Assembly (NCBI GenBank): GCA_030247855.1
Contig: JAPDRN010000003.1
Coordinates: forward strand, 186,001-250,000
Direction: 5' to 3'
Length of the DNA stretch: 64,000 nucleotides
Source of the DNA: Knufia peltigerae
Lineage: Eukaryota; Ascomycota; Eurotiomycetes; Chaetothyriales; Trichomeriaceae
Within the stretch, counting starts at the first letter, position 1, and every line of letters begins with the position of its first letter. Shown here piece by piece: positions 41,736 through 51,854 of this stretch. A program made the position numbers and the translations under genes. The notes below the pieces were generated by a model. It was given only the letters and a program-made list of their open reading frames with translations. It was not told where the DNA came from and did no database searches.

Positions 41736-43763
41736 ATGACGACAAAGGAACAACTTCAACCCGCGGCGACCGAAGTGCCCGAGCCTCATGTGTCTGAACG
41801 GGATGCCGACGTGACCTTCGGGTTATTGAAACAGTACGGTGGAGGCGAGGTCACTCAGGGCCTTGACCGAGCCGGAGAACGGCGATTGAATCGGAAGCTC
41901 TATTTCATCCTCGTGCCATTGCTGGTACTCATCAACCTCCTGCTCTTCGTCAGTTGTTCTAGCTCATTGTCCTCCCCAATTTTCCAAAACTCATGGCAGC
42001 ATTGTTACTTACTATCAAGGGGCTTTTAGATTGACAAGGCCACGTTGGCCTACTCCTCCATCCTCGGCCTCTTCGGAGAGACCGGGATCGATGGCGGGAA
42101 ATACAACAACCTCAACACTCTCTTTTATGCTGGTACGTCTTTCTCAGGAGGAGTGTCTTGCCATATCCCAGAACATCCCAACCTGAGCATGTTACTCTAG
42201 GGTATATCATCGGTCAAGTTCCGGGTCACTATCTCATGCAACGCATCCCGTTGTCGCGCTTCATGGCCGGCGCGACCTTTTTGTGGACGCTGATCGTGTT
42301 TCTACACTGCACCGCCAGTTCTTACGGCGACCTCATCGCTCTGCGCTTCTTTCTGGGAATGGTCGAAGCTCCGGTTGTCCCCGCCATCGAGATCACCCTG
42401 GGGATGTTCTTCGTGCCTGCCACTCAAGGTCTCTTGCAACCTCTGTTTTGGATTTCGTGCATGGGTGCACCTGTGCCCGCTGGATTTATTGCCTATGGTT
42501 TGCTTTACATCCATTCGACAATTCTACCTTGGAAGTTCTTCATGATCATCACAGGCTCAATGACCTTTGTAAGTTTCTTTCCTTGCTTGCGTTTGTGCTC
42601 CGCGTCTGAGGCACTCCTGGAGTATCCTTTTTGTCCGGTGTTGTTGTCTCTCTCCGCGAGAGACAAATTACTGTTACTAGTAGCGTCTACGTACTGATAG
42701 GGAAACCTTTTTCCCCTTTCCACAGCTCCTTACAATCCTCGTCGCGTTCCTCTATCCCAACAACCCGGCTGAAGCACACTTCCTCACTGTTCCGGAACGG
42801 ATACACCTTGTCCATCGGATTCATGCCGCAACAACCTCCAGCATCGAACATAAGCAGCTGAAAAGGTACCAATTGCTCGAAGCTGTCCGTGACCCGGTCT
42901 CGTGGCTCTTCGGACTCCAAGCATTCACCCTCATGATCTCCAACAATATCGCATACCAGCAGAACCTCTTGTTTGTGTCCTTGGGCGTGTCGAACCTCGG
43001 GTCTACCCTTGTCTCCGCTGCGTCCGGCGGCTTCAGCGTGGCATGCTGTATCGCGGCGACTTTGTTCTTGCGCTACATCCCCTTGAATAAAGCCTTTGTA
43101 AGTTTCTTTCCCGCCCTCTCCCAGCATCCATGGTTTTTTAAACAAGGCACACCTTGCCCGGGAACCTGTAAACCCAGATCAAGAAGCGTCATAGCGTCGC
43201 ACATCATTTTTCTAACCCAGTGATCTCAATATGTGTGACAGTGGTCTACTTTCTGGTGTCTACCCGCCATCGCCGGCGGCATCGGGATGTGTGCCCTACA
43301 GTGGGACAGCAAACTCAGTCTCCTCGCGTGCCTGATCCTGGCAGGGAGCACCTTCGGCATCACGTATATCATCGCACTGGGCTGGACGACGAGCACTTCG
43401 GCCGGATACACGAAGAAGCTGGCGCGTAACGTCTTCTTCATGGCGGGCTATGGAATTGCCAACTTGATCTCCCCGCAGATCTGGGCGTCGCGAGACGCTC
43501 CTCGCTACTATCCCGCCTGGGTCGTGCAGATCGTCATAAGCTGGACGGGGACACCTTTAATATTGATCATCATCCATTTCATCTTGAAGAGGAGGAATGC
43601 GGAGCGGTATGAGTGGATCGCAGAGCAGGAAAGACTGGGCAAGACAAGGACCGGGGTCATCGATCGTGTCACCGAGGATGGGGCGAAGGTCCAAGTCGAG
43701 GTTGACGTGAGTCTATTGGACTTGACCGATGGGGAAAACAAGTACTTTATCTATCCTTTGTAA
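41736..43763 (+). CDS. MFS transporter, anion:cation symporter (allantoate permease) family
   Basis: Five exons: 41736-41948, 42030-42132, 42201-42568, 42726-43097 and 43242-43763. They give 525 residues. Intron 1 starts GTCAGT; the others start GTACGT or GTAAGT. Family marks are LNRKLYFILVPLLVLINLLLFIDK (helix 1, with IDKATLAYSS after the splice), YIIGQVPGHYLMQRIP (helix 3), RFFLGMVEAPVVPAIE and GWTTSTSAGYTKKL in the C-terminal half. These carriers import small carboxylates, allantoate, nicotinate or peptides at the plasma membrane. Position beside the HGD gene makes an aromatic acid such as phenylacetate or a hydroxy-derivative a reasonable cargo; this is inference. Confidence 0.87.
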
Positions 43764-44259
43764 GAGGAGAGAGAGAAACACAGGGGGCAGTAGTACACAA
43801 TTGCAGTATGCATAACTCTACGGGAAAAATCCACGAATGATTGATCAGGTAAAGACTGTCGTTTTTCGGTAGTGCTTTGGACTTCCCCCATCAGAGGTAG
43901 AACCGGCGCATATTAAACGAAGCCCGGTCGCCGTACAAAGTGAAAACCCCCCTCCAGATTCGGGGCAGTATAACTCTTTCCATAGAAAGAAGAAAAGTTA
44001 ATTGACAGAGGAGTATGAAACAAGATCGATATGATTCCTTTCTTACGCACAAGATCAAGCGAGGTTCGCCTAACACGACCAATCAGGGAGTTGGCTCGAG
44101 ATCGAAGTGACGGCAAAGATTGTGAGAGAGTCCGCGCTCGTTTCTTGTCAAGATGAAGACGAGCGCGGGTTAGGTATGGTAGTTTCCCCATGTGCAGTAG
44201 GTACCCACCTTGATGCTGCTTCCCCTGTTTACTCTCCACTACTTCTATCTATACTGGTC
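43764..44259. other. Convergent 3' region
   Basis: About 500 bp between two converging permease genes. No gene seen. Confidence 0.35.
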
Positions 44260-46166
44260 TCAGTTTAAGCTGGGACTTCCTTTCTCCCTGGGGCTTATTT
44301 TGCGTCGGGAGAAGACATTGCGTTCCCAGCCATCCAGATCATCGACATACGTCTCTCGCACCAACTCGTAGTGCCCAAGCCGAGGCAGCAGGACGGCCCA
44401 GATCAACCAGTATACTCCCCCGGCGGCAATTATGCCCATGCCGACGACACAATGAAGATAGTATGGGAGACTCTTGTAGACATTTTGGCCCGCGTCAGGT
44501 GGTACAAATGGTGCCACGACAAGATAGATGTTGCTGAGGAGGAACAGCAAAGCAACTGGCCACGTGGCACGGAACGGAGGAGCCCAATTGAACTCCGTGC
44601 GCCTCCAGTACAAGTAGAGCAAACCTGCCGCGACGAAGCAGTTGACGATTGACAGTGGGTAGGAGATGACACTAGGAGGACAGATTTAGCTCTCGTACCA
44701 GAGGTGAAAGTTGTGCGACGTTGAGAGGGGGTCCGCCTACTTCAGGATAAAATTGTACGCATCTCCCGGCGGTGGTGCCAGCATGATGATCACCGAGACA
44801 AGCCAGTGCTCAAAAAGCCCTGCCAATGGTGCATTGAAAGGCTTGTTGCTGGCCCAGAAACGTGAGAACGGCAGAATACCTTCGCGACCGAGTTCTTGGA
44901 CAACTGTTTTGTCATGTCAGCTATTGCTGGAGAGAGAGACACACAATGTGACTGTGATATAAACGTACGTCGACCTTGGGAGAAGATGACACTAAGGACA
45001 TTCCCAAAGGCAGACAGAGCCACGAAAACCGAAAGCGCCCGTTCTGCCCTACTACCGAAAACGTTGCGGAAGAATGAAGCTGCTAGAATTCGGCCTGAGC
45101 TTGCAATCTCTTCTTTCGAGACAGCGGCGAAGTATGAGACCTGGAGGCACCGCGTTAGTTTTCCTAGGCCACGAGCGGTGAATGCGTGCGGAGGCGTGAG
45201 ACTTACATTTACCAACATGTAAAGTACCGAGACCGCAATAAGAGCTGTAGGTGCGGCCCGCTTCAGTGTTCGAACAGGATCCTTTGTTTCGCTCAAGGCA
45301 TAGTTGGCGTTGCTGTATCCAATGTAGCTCCAAATGACGTTGTAGAGAGCGGTCACGACGCCGTAAGCGCTACCCGTAGTACCCTCAAAGGCATTGTCGA
45401 AGTTGTGCGGCTCGGGAACTTTGAGCGCGCCTCCAAGTGCGGCCCAGCCTGAGACAACAATGAGCAGTACTATGACAAGTTTGAAGACGCCCAGAAGGTT
45501 CTGCAAACGTAGACCCCATTTCAATGCACAGCCGTGAATGAGAAAGGCCGCGGTGATGCAGGCCAGGCCAATTCCTCTCTGGTTCCATCGGTTCACCTCA
45601 ACCTGGGCGGCGTGCAGAATATACTCTCCAAACACGACCGAGTTCGAGCCAGCCCAGCCCAGGAGGATGACATAGCCAGTATAAAATCCCGTGGCCAGGA
45701 ACTTTGGCTTTCTGTAGACGAACTCCAGATAGTTCTTTTCCCCACCGTTGCGAGGCATACCGGTGCCGAACTCGAGGTAGACTACCATGCCGCAGCCAGC
45801 GATGATCATACCTGCGACCCATATGAACAGGGCGAGTCCAACGCTACCGGAGAGGGCAAAGATGGTGCTGGGCGTGGCGAAAATGCCGGTACCGACCATA
45901 CGGTTGAATATCAGAAAGAAGGCGGAAATGGTACCAATTTGACGTTTGTTCTGAGAGAGGGTGGGTTGAAGTTGAGATTCTGAATGTACGGGGCAAGGTC
46001 AGTGAAGTGCTTAGGGGAATTGCAAGACCCAGCAAGATACAGACGACGTACCATCGCTTGGACCAGCATCGAAGCCCACCTGAGACGAATCCTTGATTGC
46101 TCCTCCAGAAACTGCTTCATGAACAACACTCCTAGGTGCGATGTGTGAACGAATTTTGTCCAACAT
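44260..46166 (-). CDS. Amino-acid permease, APC superfamily (LAT/Mup1-like)
   Basis: Five exons: 46052-46166, 45207-45979, 44969-45140, 44741-44903 and 44260-44671. They give 544 residues, the usual size for fungal Mup1/Mup3-like carriers. The first helix region reads RQIGTISAFFLIFNRMVGTGIFATPS; then EFGTGMPRNGGEKNYLE, IWSYIGYSNANYALSETKDP, and FGNVLSVIFSQGR joined to VQELGREGILPFS. Exon 4 ends at the donor GTAGGC and rejoins as YNFILNVISYPL. It imports a neutral amino acid (methionine in characterised yeast relatives). It closes the aromatic block and could bring in phenylalanine or tyrosine, but nothing in the sequence shows specificity. Confidence 0.86.
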
Positions 46167-47303
46167 GTTGTACTGAAAACCGTGAGGCTATTGCCGACAA
46201 TGGGTTTGTGAGTAGTGGACAATCAACCCTCGAGCTCGAGCCGAAGAGCATTGTTATACCTCTGACAGGGCCACCTCCATCACCACCCTGCACCTTTTGG
46301 CCAGAGCCGGGAACATGCATCGCCGCATGGCATGCATGGTGCTCTCAAGGTTGCATTGTGAGACACACAAACGCCATCGCTGGTTCCTTGATCCGCATAG
46401 CGTGAGCTGTTGAGAAGACAGGGCTCTTCAAACCGACACAGTGGGCTGACGATAAAGCATTCAGCAAATGAACATGTCGCCGACTCTGGGTGGCTAACCC
46501 GGGATCTACATCTTTGATGATATTCATCGATCGCGCAATCCTCGGTGCAAATTTGTCTGTTCTGCCCACACACAAATTACTGTGCTGGTGTTACTTCGCT
46601 TGACACAGAAAAACAGCACCTGCAAGGCTGAAGGCCGTAACGTGGGTATCCACGGCTGAGCAAAATATGAAAGAGGAACCCGGTCTAGCTTCTTCAAGAG
46701 GTTCAAATCCGTGGCCAGCCGTTTGTCGGTGTGGGCAAAGTGCCTGTGGCAGCGATTGCGTGATTGACCGGGGGGATGGTGGATTTAAAGGCCGTGGCAA
46801 AGTGACGCTTGTCTTGTGCGATTAATGTCAGCATTTTGCAGGGAGAGTGACATGTGCACAGCCTCTTCGTTGGGACAATGTGATGAAGCGCAGGCATGAC
46901 TACATTGCTCCTTGAGAGGCTCCCTGGACACAGTTACAGAGTCGATGTTGAATGAGGCTGCCAATCTCTGATTGGGTAGCTGCTAAGGCCAAATTGTTGG
47001 TAACGGTTTCGGGTAGACAGTCTAATCAATGAGAGTTAGACGTCTGCCTTTCACTGACCTACTGTACAGTCGCGATTCGTATCTCACTATAGAAGCCCCC
47101 ATGGCAATGGTGCACCGCCCAAAAAATTGTTCTCGCGATTGGTGAGATGAACGATCGCCCATCCGGCTCACGTGAGCTGAGGGTGAGTTAAGGGCGGCAT
47201 CACCCTGTTTCCCGATTGGGGCAAGCCGCGACCGGTTCAGCCTTGCCACATATCCGTAACAAATCCAGACCAGCAGGTTGAATTTCTTGGGAAACAACTA
47301 CCC
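46167..47303. promoter_or_regulatory. Divergent upstream region, permease / PSI-domain gene
   Basis: About 1.1 kb, no convincing gene on either strand. A GGTTCAAATCC string at 46701-46711 resembles a tRNA T-loop but has no stem. Confidence 0.35.
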
Positions 47304-47963
47304 ATGACTCCCCCCCAGTCACACCATAGAGATGCCACGCACATAAACACAATGGATCAAGAAGAATACGACATATCTTCCTTGCCGCCGCACATCATTT
47401 CGACGCTTTTCGACTCCATCTTCAACACATCCACAGCCTCCTCACGCGACGACCTCGACATCTTTTTCCACTGCTGGATCAAACCACATTGCCCGGCATG
47501 TCTGTCCCCTGACAACAAATACCCGTGCTCCTGGTGCGCTACGTCTCAAACCTGCGTGCCCAACACCGTGTACGACTACCCTTTTGGGATCCTGGCGCCC
47601 CTGAAAACCGACTCTCTCTGCCCGCTTGGATGGCGTGAGAGGTGGGAACTTCGAGCTCGGCCATTCAGTTGTCGCTGCTCAAGCATGACTTTTGTCAGCG
47701 TTGTTGTCGCCGTGGTCGCCACGCTCTTGTCTCTCCAGCTCATATGGCTTCTAATCACCATTTGCCGATGGGCAGGGCGGAGATGGAGAAGGAGACAGAA
47801 AGGTTGGTGGAGATCACGAAACTGGGTTCCTACCTGGATGCAAAGGACGCATAGAGACCCTGCTGCTCCCCAAAGCCAGGAGAACGACAGTGAAGGTGAC
47901 GGCGATGGCATCACATCGCAACCTCCGCGCCAGAATGATGAAACGACTCCATTGCTTGCTTGA
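47304..47963 (+). CDS. PSI-domain single-pass membrane protein, uncharacterised
   Basis: Intronless, 219 residues, or 203 from the ATG at 47352. A cysteine-rich module covers residues 57 to about 125 (CWIKPHCPACLSPDN, YPCSWCATSQTC, DSLCPLGWRERWELR). It has the C-x5-C-x2-C pattern and WC core of a PSI (plexin) domain. It is followed by one transmembrane helix (about 129-152, FVSVVVAVVATLLSLQLIWLLI) and a cytosolic tail with an RRWRRRQKGWWRSR cluster and acidic end (TTPLLA). No clear signal peptide precedes it. Similar small PSI proteins occur across filamentous ascomycetes without assigned function. Confidence 0.72.
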   Translation: MTPPQSHHRDATHINTMDQEEYDISSLPPHIISTLFDSIFNTSTASSRDDLDIFFHCWIKPHCPACLSPDNKYPCSWCATSQTCVPNTVYDYPFGILAPLKTDSLCPLGWRERWELRARPFSCRCSSMTFVSVVVAVVATLLSLQLIWLLITICRWAGRRWRRRQKGWWRSRNWVPTWMQRTHRDPAAPQSQENDSEGDGDGITSQPPRQNDETTPLLA

Positions 47964-48188
47964 TCCCAACCTAACTAATCTACTCTGTAAATTGCCAGCC
48001 ACGGGAGTCATCAAATTGACCATGTCCGCCAAGACCTTTCCTCAGCACTTATTGATTTTAGTCCTTTACAAGAAAACACTTCCCAAGGCCGACAATCGTC
48101 GATGCTCGAGGGAACGAGGAAGCAAAGTCAATTTATATCACCACTATGACCGCAACCAGGCGCGCGCCCGACTTGATCAATCAACGTC

Positions 48189-49271
48189 TCAACCAGTATT
48201 ACTTCCTGAGCCAGTAGTACTCCCTATCGGGTTCGGTCCTGGACCCTTGCAGACCTTGCTGATAAGATACTCGATCTTTGGCCCCTCCATGGTTATGAGG
48301 ACTCTACCCGACGCCACAAAGACTCCCTGTTCCAAGGCCTTGTATCGCAGAGATCCAGTTTCGAAAGATACAGTGGTGACTTTGTGACAAATGCAAATTT
48401 TAGCCTCGACACTCTCTCCTTCATCCGGTTTCGAAAATCGGGTGATTTTGTGGACACATACACTGGTTCCCGAACTCGGTCGATGTACACCACTCGTCCC
48501 GGCCAAGAATTCTACGCATAGCATTTGTTATGTCCAAAATTCCCTCGTAGTGGACATTGATATACTGTTTGTTACAGGAACACGCACACGATCGATACAA
48601 GGTCAGCCAAACAGTTCGTCGTCTTTTCTTTTCTTGTGGCTCGTTCAGAAACGAGGCTCTCATCGCGAATGGGGAAGGTGGATGTCGGTGTGAATGAAGG
48701 GAAGCATATAAGCATGGTAGGATTGGGTCAAATGCAGACATACCTGGGAATCTTCATCCCTGTGAGAAATGACAATGAGAGAGTGTGTTAACTCGGTCAA
48801 ACCCAAAGAGTTTTCGCCAGTACTCGGTAACGGAGAATGTTGGGAGTCAAACCATACCCAACTAGAATATCAGTTTTCAACCTCATCCTTCTACCGTCCG
48901 GATCATGATGGATATCTAATTTACCACCACAAACACACGCACAGACGAGAAAGTCAGCATTCATCACGAAACACCAAAAAAGTACCAAGAGGCAGAAAAA
49001 TCGTACAGTCAGGCCCAGTTCCCACCTGGTGGCAATCGACATTAACCTCGAACCCTGGTTCGGATACGAGTCTGCCCGCCATGAGCGGTATGATGGTCAA
49101 GGGAGTCCCGCGTGACAAGGATCCGACGTTCATCGTGGGACCGACCTCGATGATCAACCGCATCGCGGGTTGGAGGGTAGGGTAGTCCTGGAACGTCGAG
49201 GGTCGAGTGTACAGTCTCCCTCCTTCCTCGAAGAGGTGAGAATGATCCACGGGTTCGAAATTGGTAGCCAT
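48189..49271 (-). CDS. DUF3237 family protein (UPF0311-like)
   Basis: Five exons assembled by hand: 49007-49271, 48858-48915, 48744-48759 (16 nt), 48462-48564 and 48189-48379. They give 210 residues. The introns are 91, 98, 179 and 82 nt with GT..AG ends. DUF3237 stretches fall in order: MRLIIEVGPTMNVGSLSRG, PLMAGRLVSEPGFE, PDYIHHDPDGRRMRLKTDIL, DSQYINVHYEGILD, then VSFETGSLRYKALEQGVFVA and IEYLISKV at the end. Each piece sits in a different frame, and only this splicing joins them. Family knowledge: a small beta-barrel fold of unknown function in bacteria and fungi. Stands 3' to 3' with the PSI gene. Confidence 0.8.
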
Positions 49272-50302
49272 TCTTTTTTCTGTTTTTTTTCTTGTTTCTT
49301 CTTTTTCTTCTTTCGTTCGCTCTCTCTACCCCTTCGAAAGATTTGCTGTGTTCAGACACATGCACACACTAGATTTGGAATACCTGTACTAGTACTATTG
49401 ATTGACCGTGTTAGAATGTCCCCTTTTCTTTCCCGTAGTAGTATCCAATAATACCTGTAATAAATGGCTGATGGTGCCGAACTTACTGGTACCAGGAATG
49501 TACTTCAAAAGGTACCTGTCTGGACGTTTCAAAGCGTACCAACAATTACCACAAAGACACCAAATCTTTGAGCAAGCGAGGTGTTGATGATAATGATGAC
49601 GACGACGATGATGATGATGGTATAGTTGGCGGAGTAAAGTGAGGCTGCAATATAAAAACTCCCCGAACAGTTGACGCCCATGCCTGTTTCGCTGACTCAT
49701 CCCTCGCCGCTTTGCTCTTCCGCTAACAACTATGCAGTCGGGGGATTCACTGTACCGTCGTTACCAGTACTTTCCCTGCCATGTGCCAACATATGACAAG
49801 TTTCCCCGTCCAAAGCTAGTGAAAACAGTTGAGTTTGACATACCAAATATGTATGTAACGGGAGGTTCTGATCGATGTCTGCTCGATACCTTGGCGTCAG
49901 AAGATATTGTAAGGTATGATTGGGTTGCAAAGGTGCCGAGTCAGATCTCAATCATGGTGTTGCTGTCTTTACCAAGTCTAAGACTCTCTGGCCTGTGGCT
50001 ACTTGTGTCCGACCGCCTAGTCTTAGGCTGGACAAGATATGCGCCCTAGAGTTCGCCAGCAGAGACTCGTAGCACCTGACTCGAACGAATTCGGATACAT
50101 CAGCTACGTATCCTACAGTGAATGACCTTGAATGGGTCTTTATCTTTGTCCGATGAATATAATTCAAAACCAAACGCATGATTGCTATACACACCACCGT
50201 TACTCACATCAGTTATCAACCCACTGGCGCCCATCGGCGACACATTCACTCGGCCCTCTACCTACAGTCAATCAGCATTCTACGGCCAGAACAGACTCGG
50301 CC
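49272..50302. promoter_or_regulatory. Divergent upstream region, DUF3237 / deaminase genes
   Basis: About 1 kb. It begins with a polypyrimidine tract (49270-49335) and holds a GAT/GAC microsatellite at 49585-49620. No gene seen. Confidence 0.4.
49585..49620. repeat. GAT/GAC trinucleotide microsatellite
   Basis: About twelve GAT, AAT or GAC triplets in tandem, noncoding. Confidence 0.7.
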
Positions 50303-50834
50303 ATGGCCTCGTCCAACCGCTGCCCTTTGACAGAAGCTCAGATCGATAAAGCATTGAAGACTTGCCTGGAAGTGCAAGTCGACGCTATTGCAAACCACGG
50401 CAAAAGGCCATTCGCGGCTCTCCTAGATGGAACAGACAACACGACAATTCTCATGACCCATTTCTCCGTATCCCACTTTCAGCACGCCGAGAGCGAAATC
50501 GCTCGGTTAGCAGGCATTCATTTCACCCAGGACTACTTGGAAAAGTGCACGTTGGTCTCAACCTGGGAGCCCTGCGCAATGTGTACGGGCACGGCCTATT
50601 GGAGCAACATCGGTCGCATTCTCTACGCAGCTAGCGAGGCCAAACTTGAAACGCTTGACGGGAGATAACAATGAGGAGAATATGACCATGTCACTACCTT
50701 GCCGTGATGTTGTAAAGTCGGGTCAGAAGGACATAGGGCTCATAGGACCAGTAGCCAGGTGGAAAGAAAAGGTGCTGAGGGAAAGTGAAAGGTGGTGGGA
50801 TACTCACAGGCGTGAAGTCAGAGATGCGCATTGA
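50303..50834 (+). CDS. Nucleoside/cytidine deaminase-like protein, C-terminus frame-shifted
   Basis: The frame from ATG 50303 encodes the zinc deaminase core: QHAESEIARLA with ligand His61 and proton shuttle Glu63, and WEPCAMC with Cys91 and Cys94, then TAYWSNIGRILYAASEAK. It stops early at 50668 after 121 residues. The expected family ending (RLTGDNNEENMTMSLPC, then an LIGPVARWKEK region) continues one base out of phase to the stop at 50834, for about 177 residues in all. The slip lies near 50640-50652, for example in CCAAACTTG, and no intron signals exist there. Deaminates a base or nucleoside (guanine-deaminase/dCMP-deaminase fold); substrate unknown. Real mutation or consensus error; the catalytic part is intact. 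Confidence 0.68.
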
Positions 50835-51854
50835 AAGTGGTAGTGGTGGCTTGTCCAGAATACTGATCATTTTAGTCACACGAGTCTTGCCGCATTTGCG
50901 GCCTCGTCTCCGGCATGTCATGCATGCACGTCCACTTTGGTGCATTCCGAGTTATCGATATGTAGATAACCCCGAGGTGGGGGCGATTCCATCTATTGCT
51001 TTCTGGTCGGCGGCCACCATCGAGAGAAACCAGAGCAACATTGTGAACGATAAAGAGATACAGGTAGGGATATAGCTGACACAGGCTGTAGCACGTGCCG
51101 CACGACAGGCGCATCGAGGCCAGGAGGCGAGGAAGAAGCTAGGTCGGAAGTAAGAGTATGGAAGAGTCGACGAGGGTTCTAATCGATGTCAAAAGCGCCA
51201 GGGGGCCCAGCCCGCGACCATGCCCAAAACAGCAAGCACCGCCTGCCTACTACCCCCTTTACAGGTTGACGACTATTGATGTCAAGTTTCGTGGACATGT
51301 AACATGTTCGTTTACTGTTGGTCGTATCCTTCTCTTGTTGGTCAGGCGACAATTATCACCGGGCCCAGACAATAATCAGTCGAGCCAGATGTCCGGCAGA
51401 TGGCAACTTGTTTGTGAAGACGTGAAACTATGGTTGGTTGAGCCCGAACTGGCACTTAAGAAATGGGCATCGGACGAGCGCTTCTCTGTGGCTCGCTCAG
51501 TGCTCGAAAGCGCTCCCCCGTACTCTGCCGCGGCTCAATTTGTACCTCATACTGGAAACATCACAGTAGAGAGAACATGCCGAAGTAGATTTTTGAACAT
51601 ATTGTTCACCAAAAATTTTTATGAATATCCCAAACCTGAACTCCAAGTAGGTACTCGGTATATTAGGGTACCTGGTATTTTTCGACATTACCATATCTCA
51701 TAACATCGTCAATATGCTCGCTAGTTGAAACCCAACCCCCCATCCGATAATAATGCAAAAGGTAGTCCGTAGTACATAGAAATACAAGGGGGAGCAGGGC
51801 ATTCAACTTTCTTCTCGACTTCATACACTCAATCCACATCCTCGTCCCGAGAGA
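50835..51854. other. Convergent 3' region
   Basis: About 1 kb. A frame at 51158-51703 (plus, 181 codons) shows no domain, low hydrophobic order and no homology signature; not called as a gene. Confidence 0.35.

Noticed and set aside
46690..46720. tRNA-like T-loop GGTTCAAATCC
   Set aside because: Flanking bases cannot form the T stem and no acceptor or anticodon arm is found.
51158..51703. 181-codon plus-strand frame
   Set aside because: No domain, signal or compositional support; probably chance.
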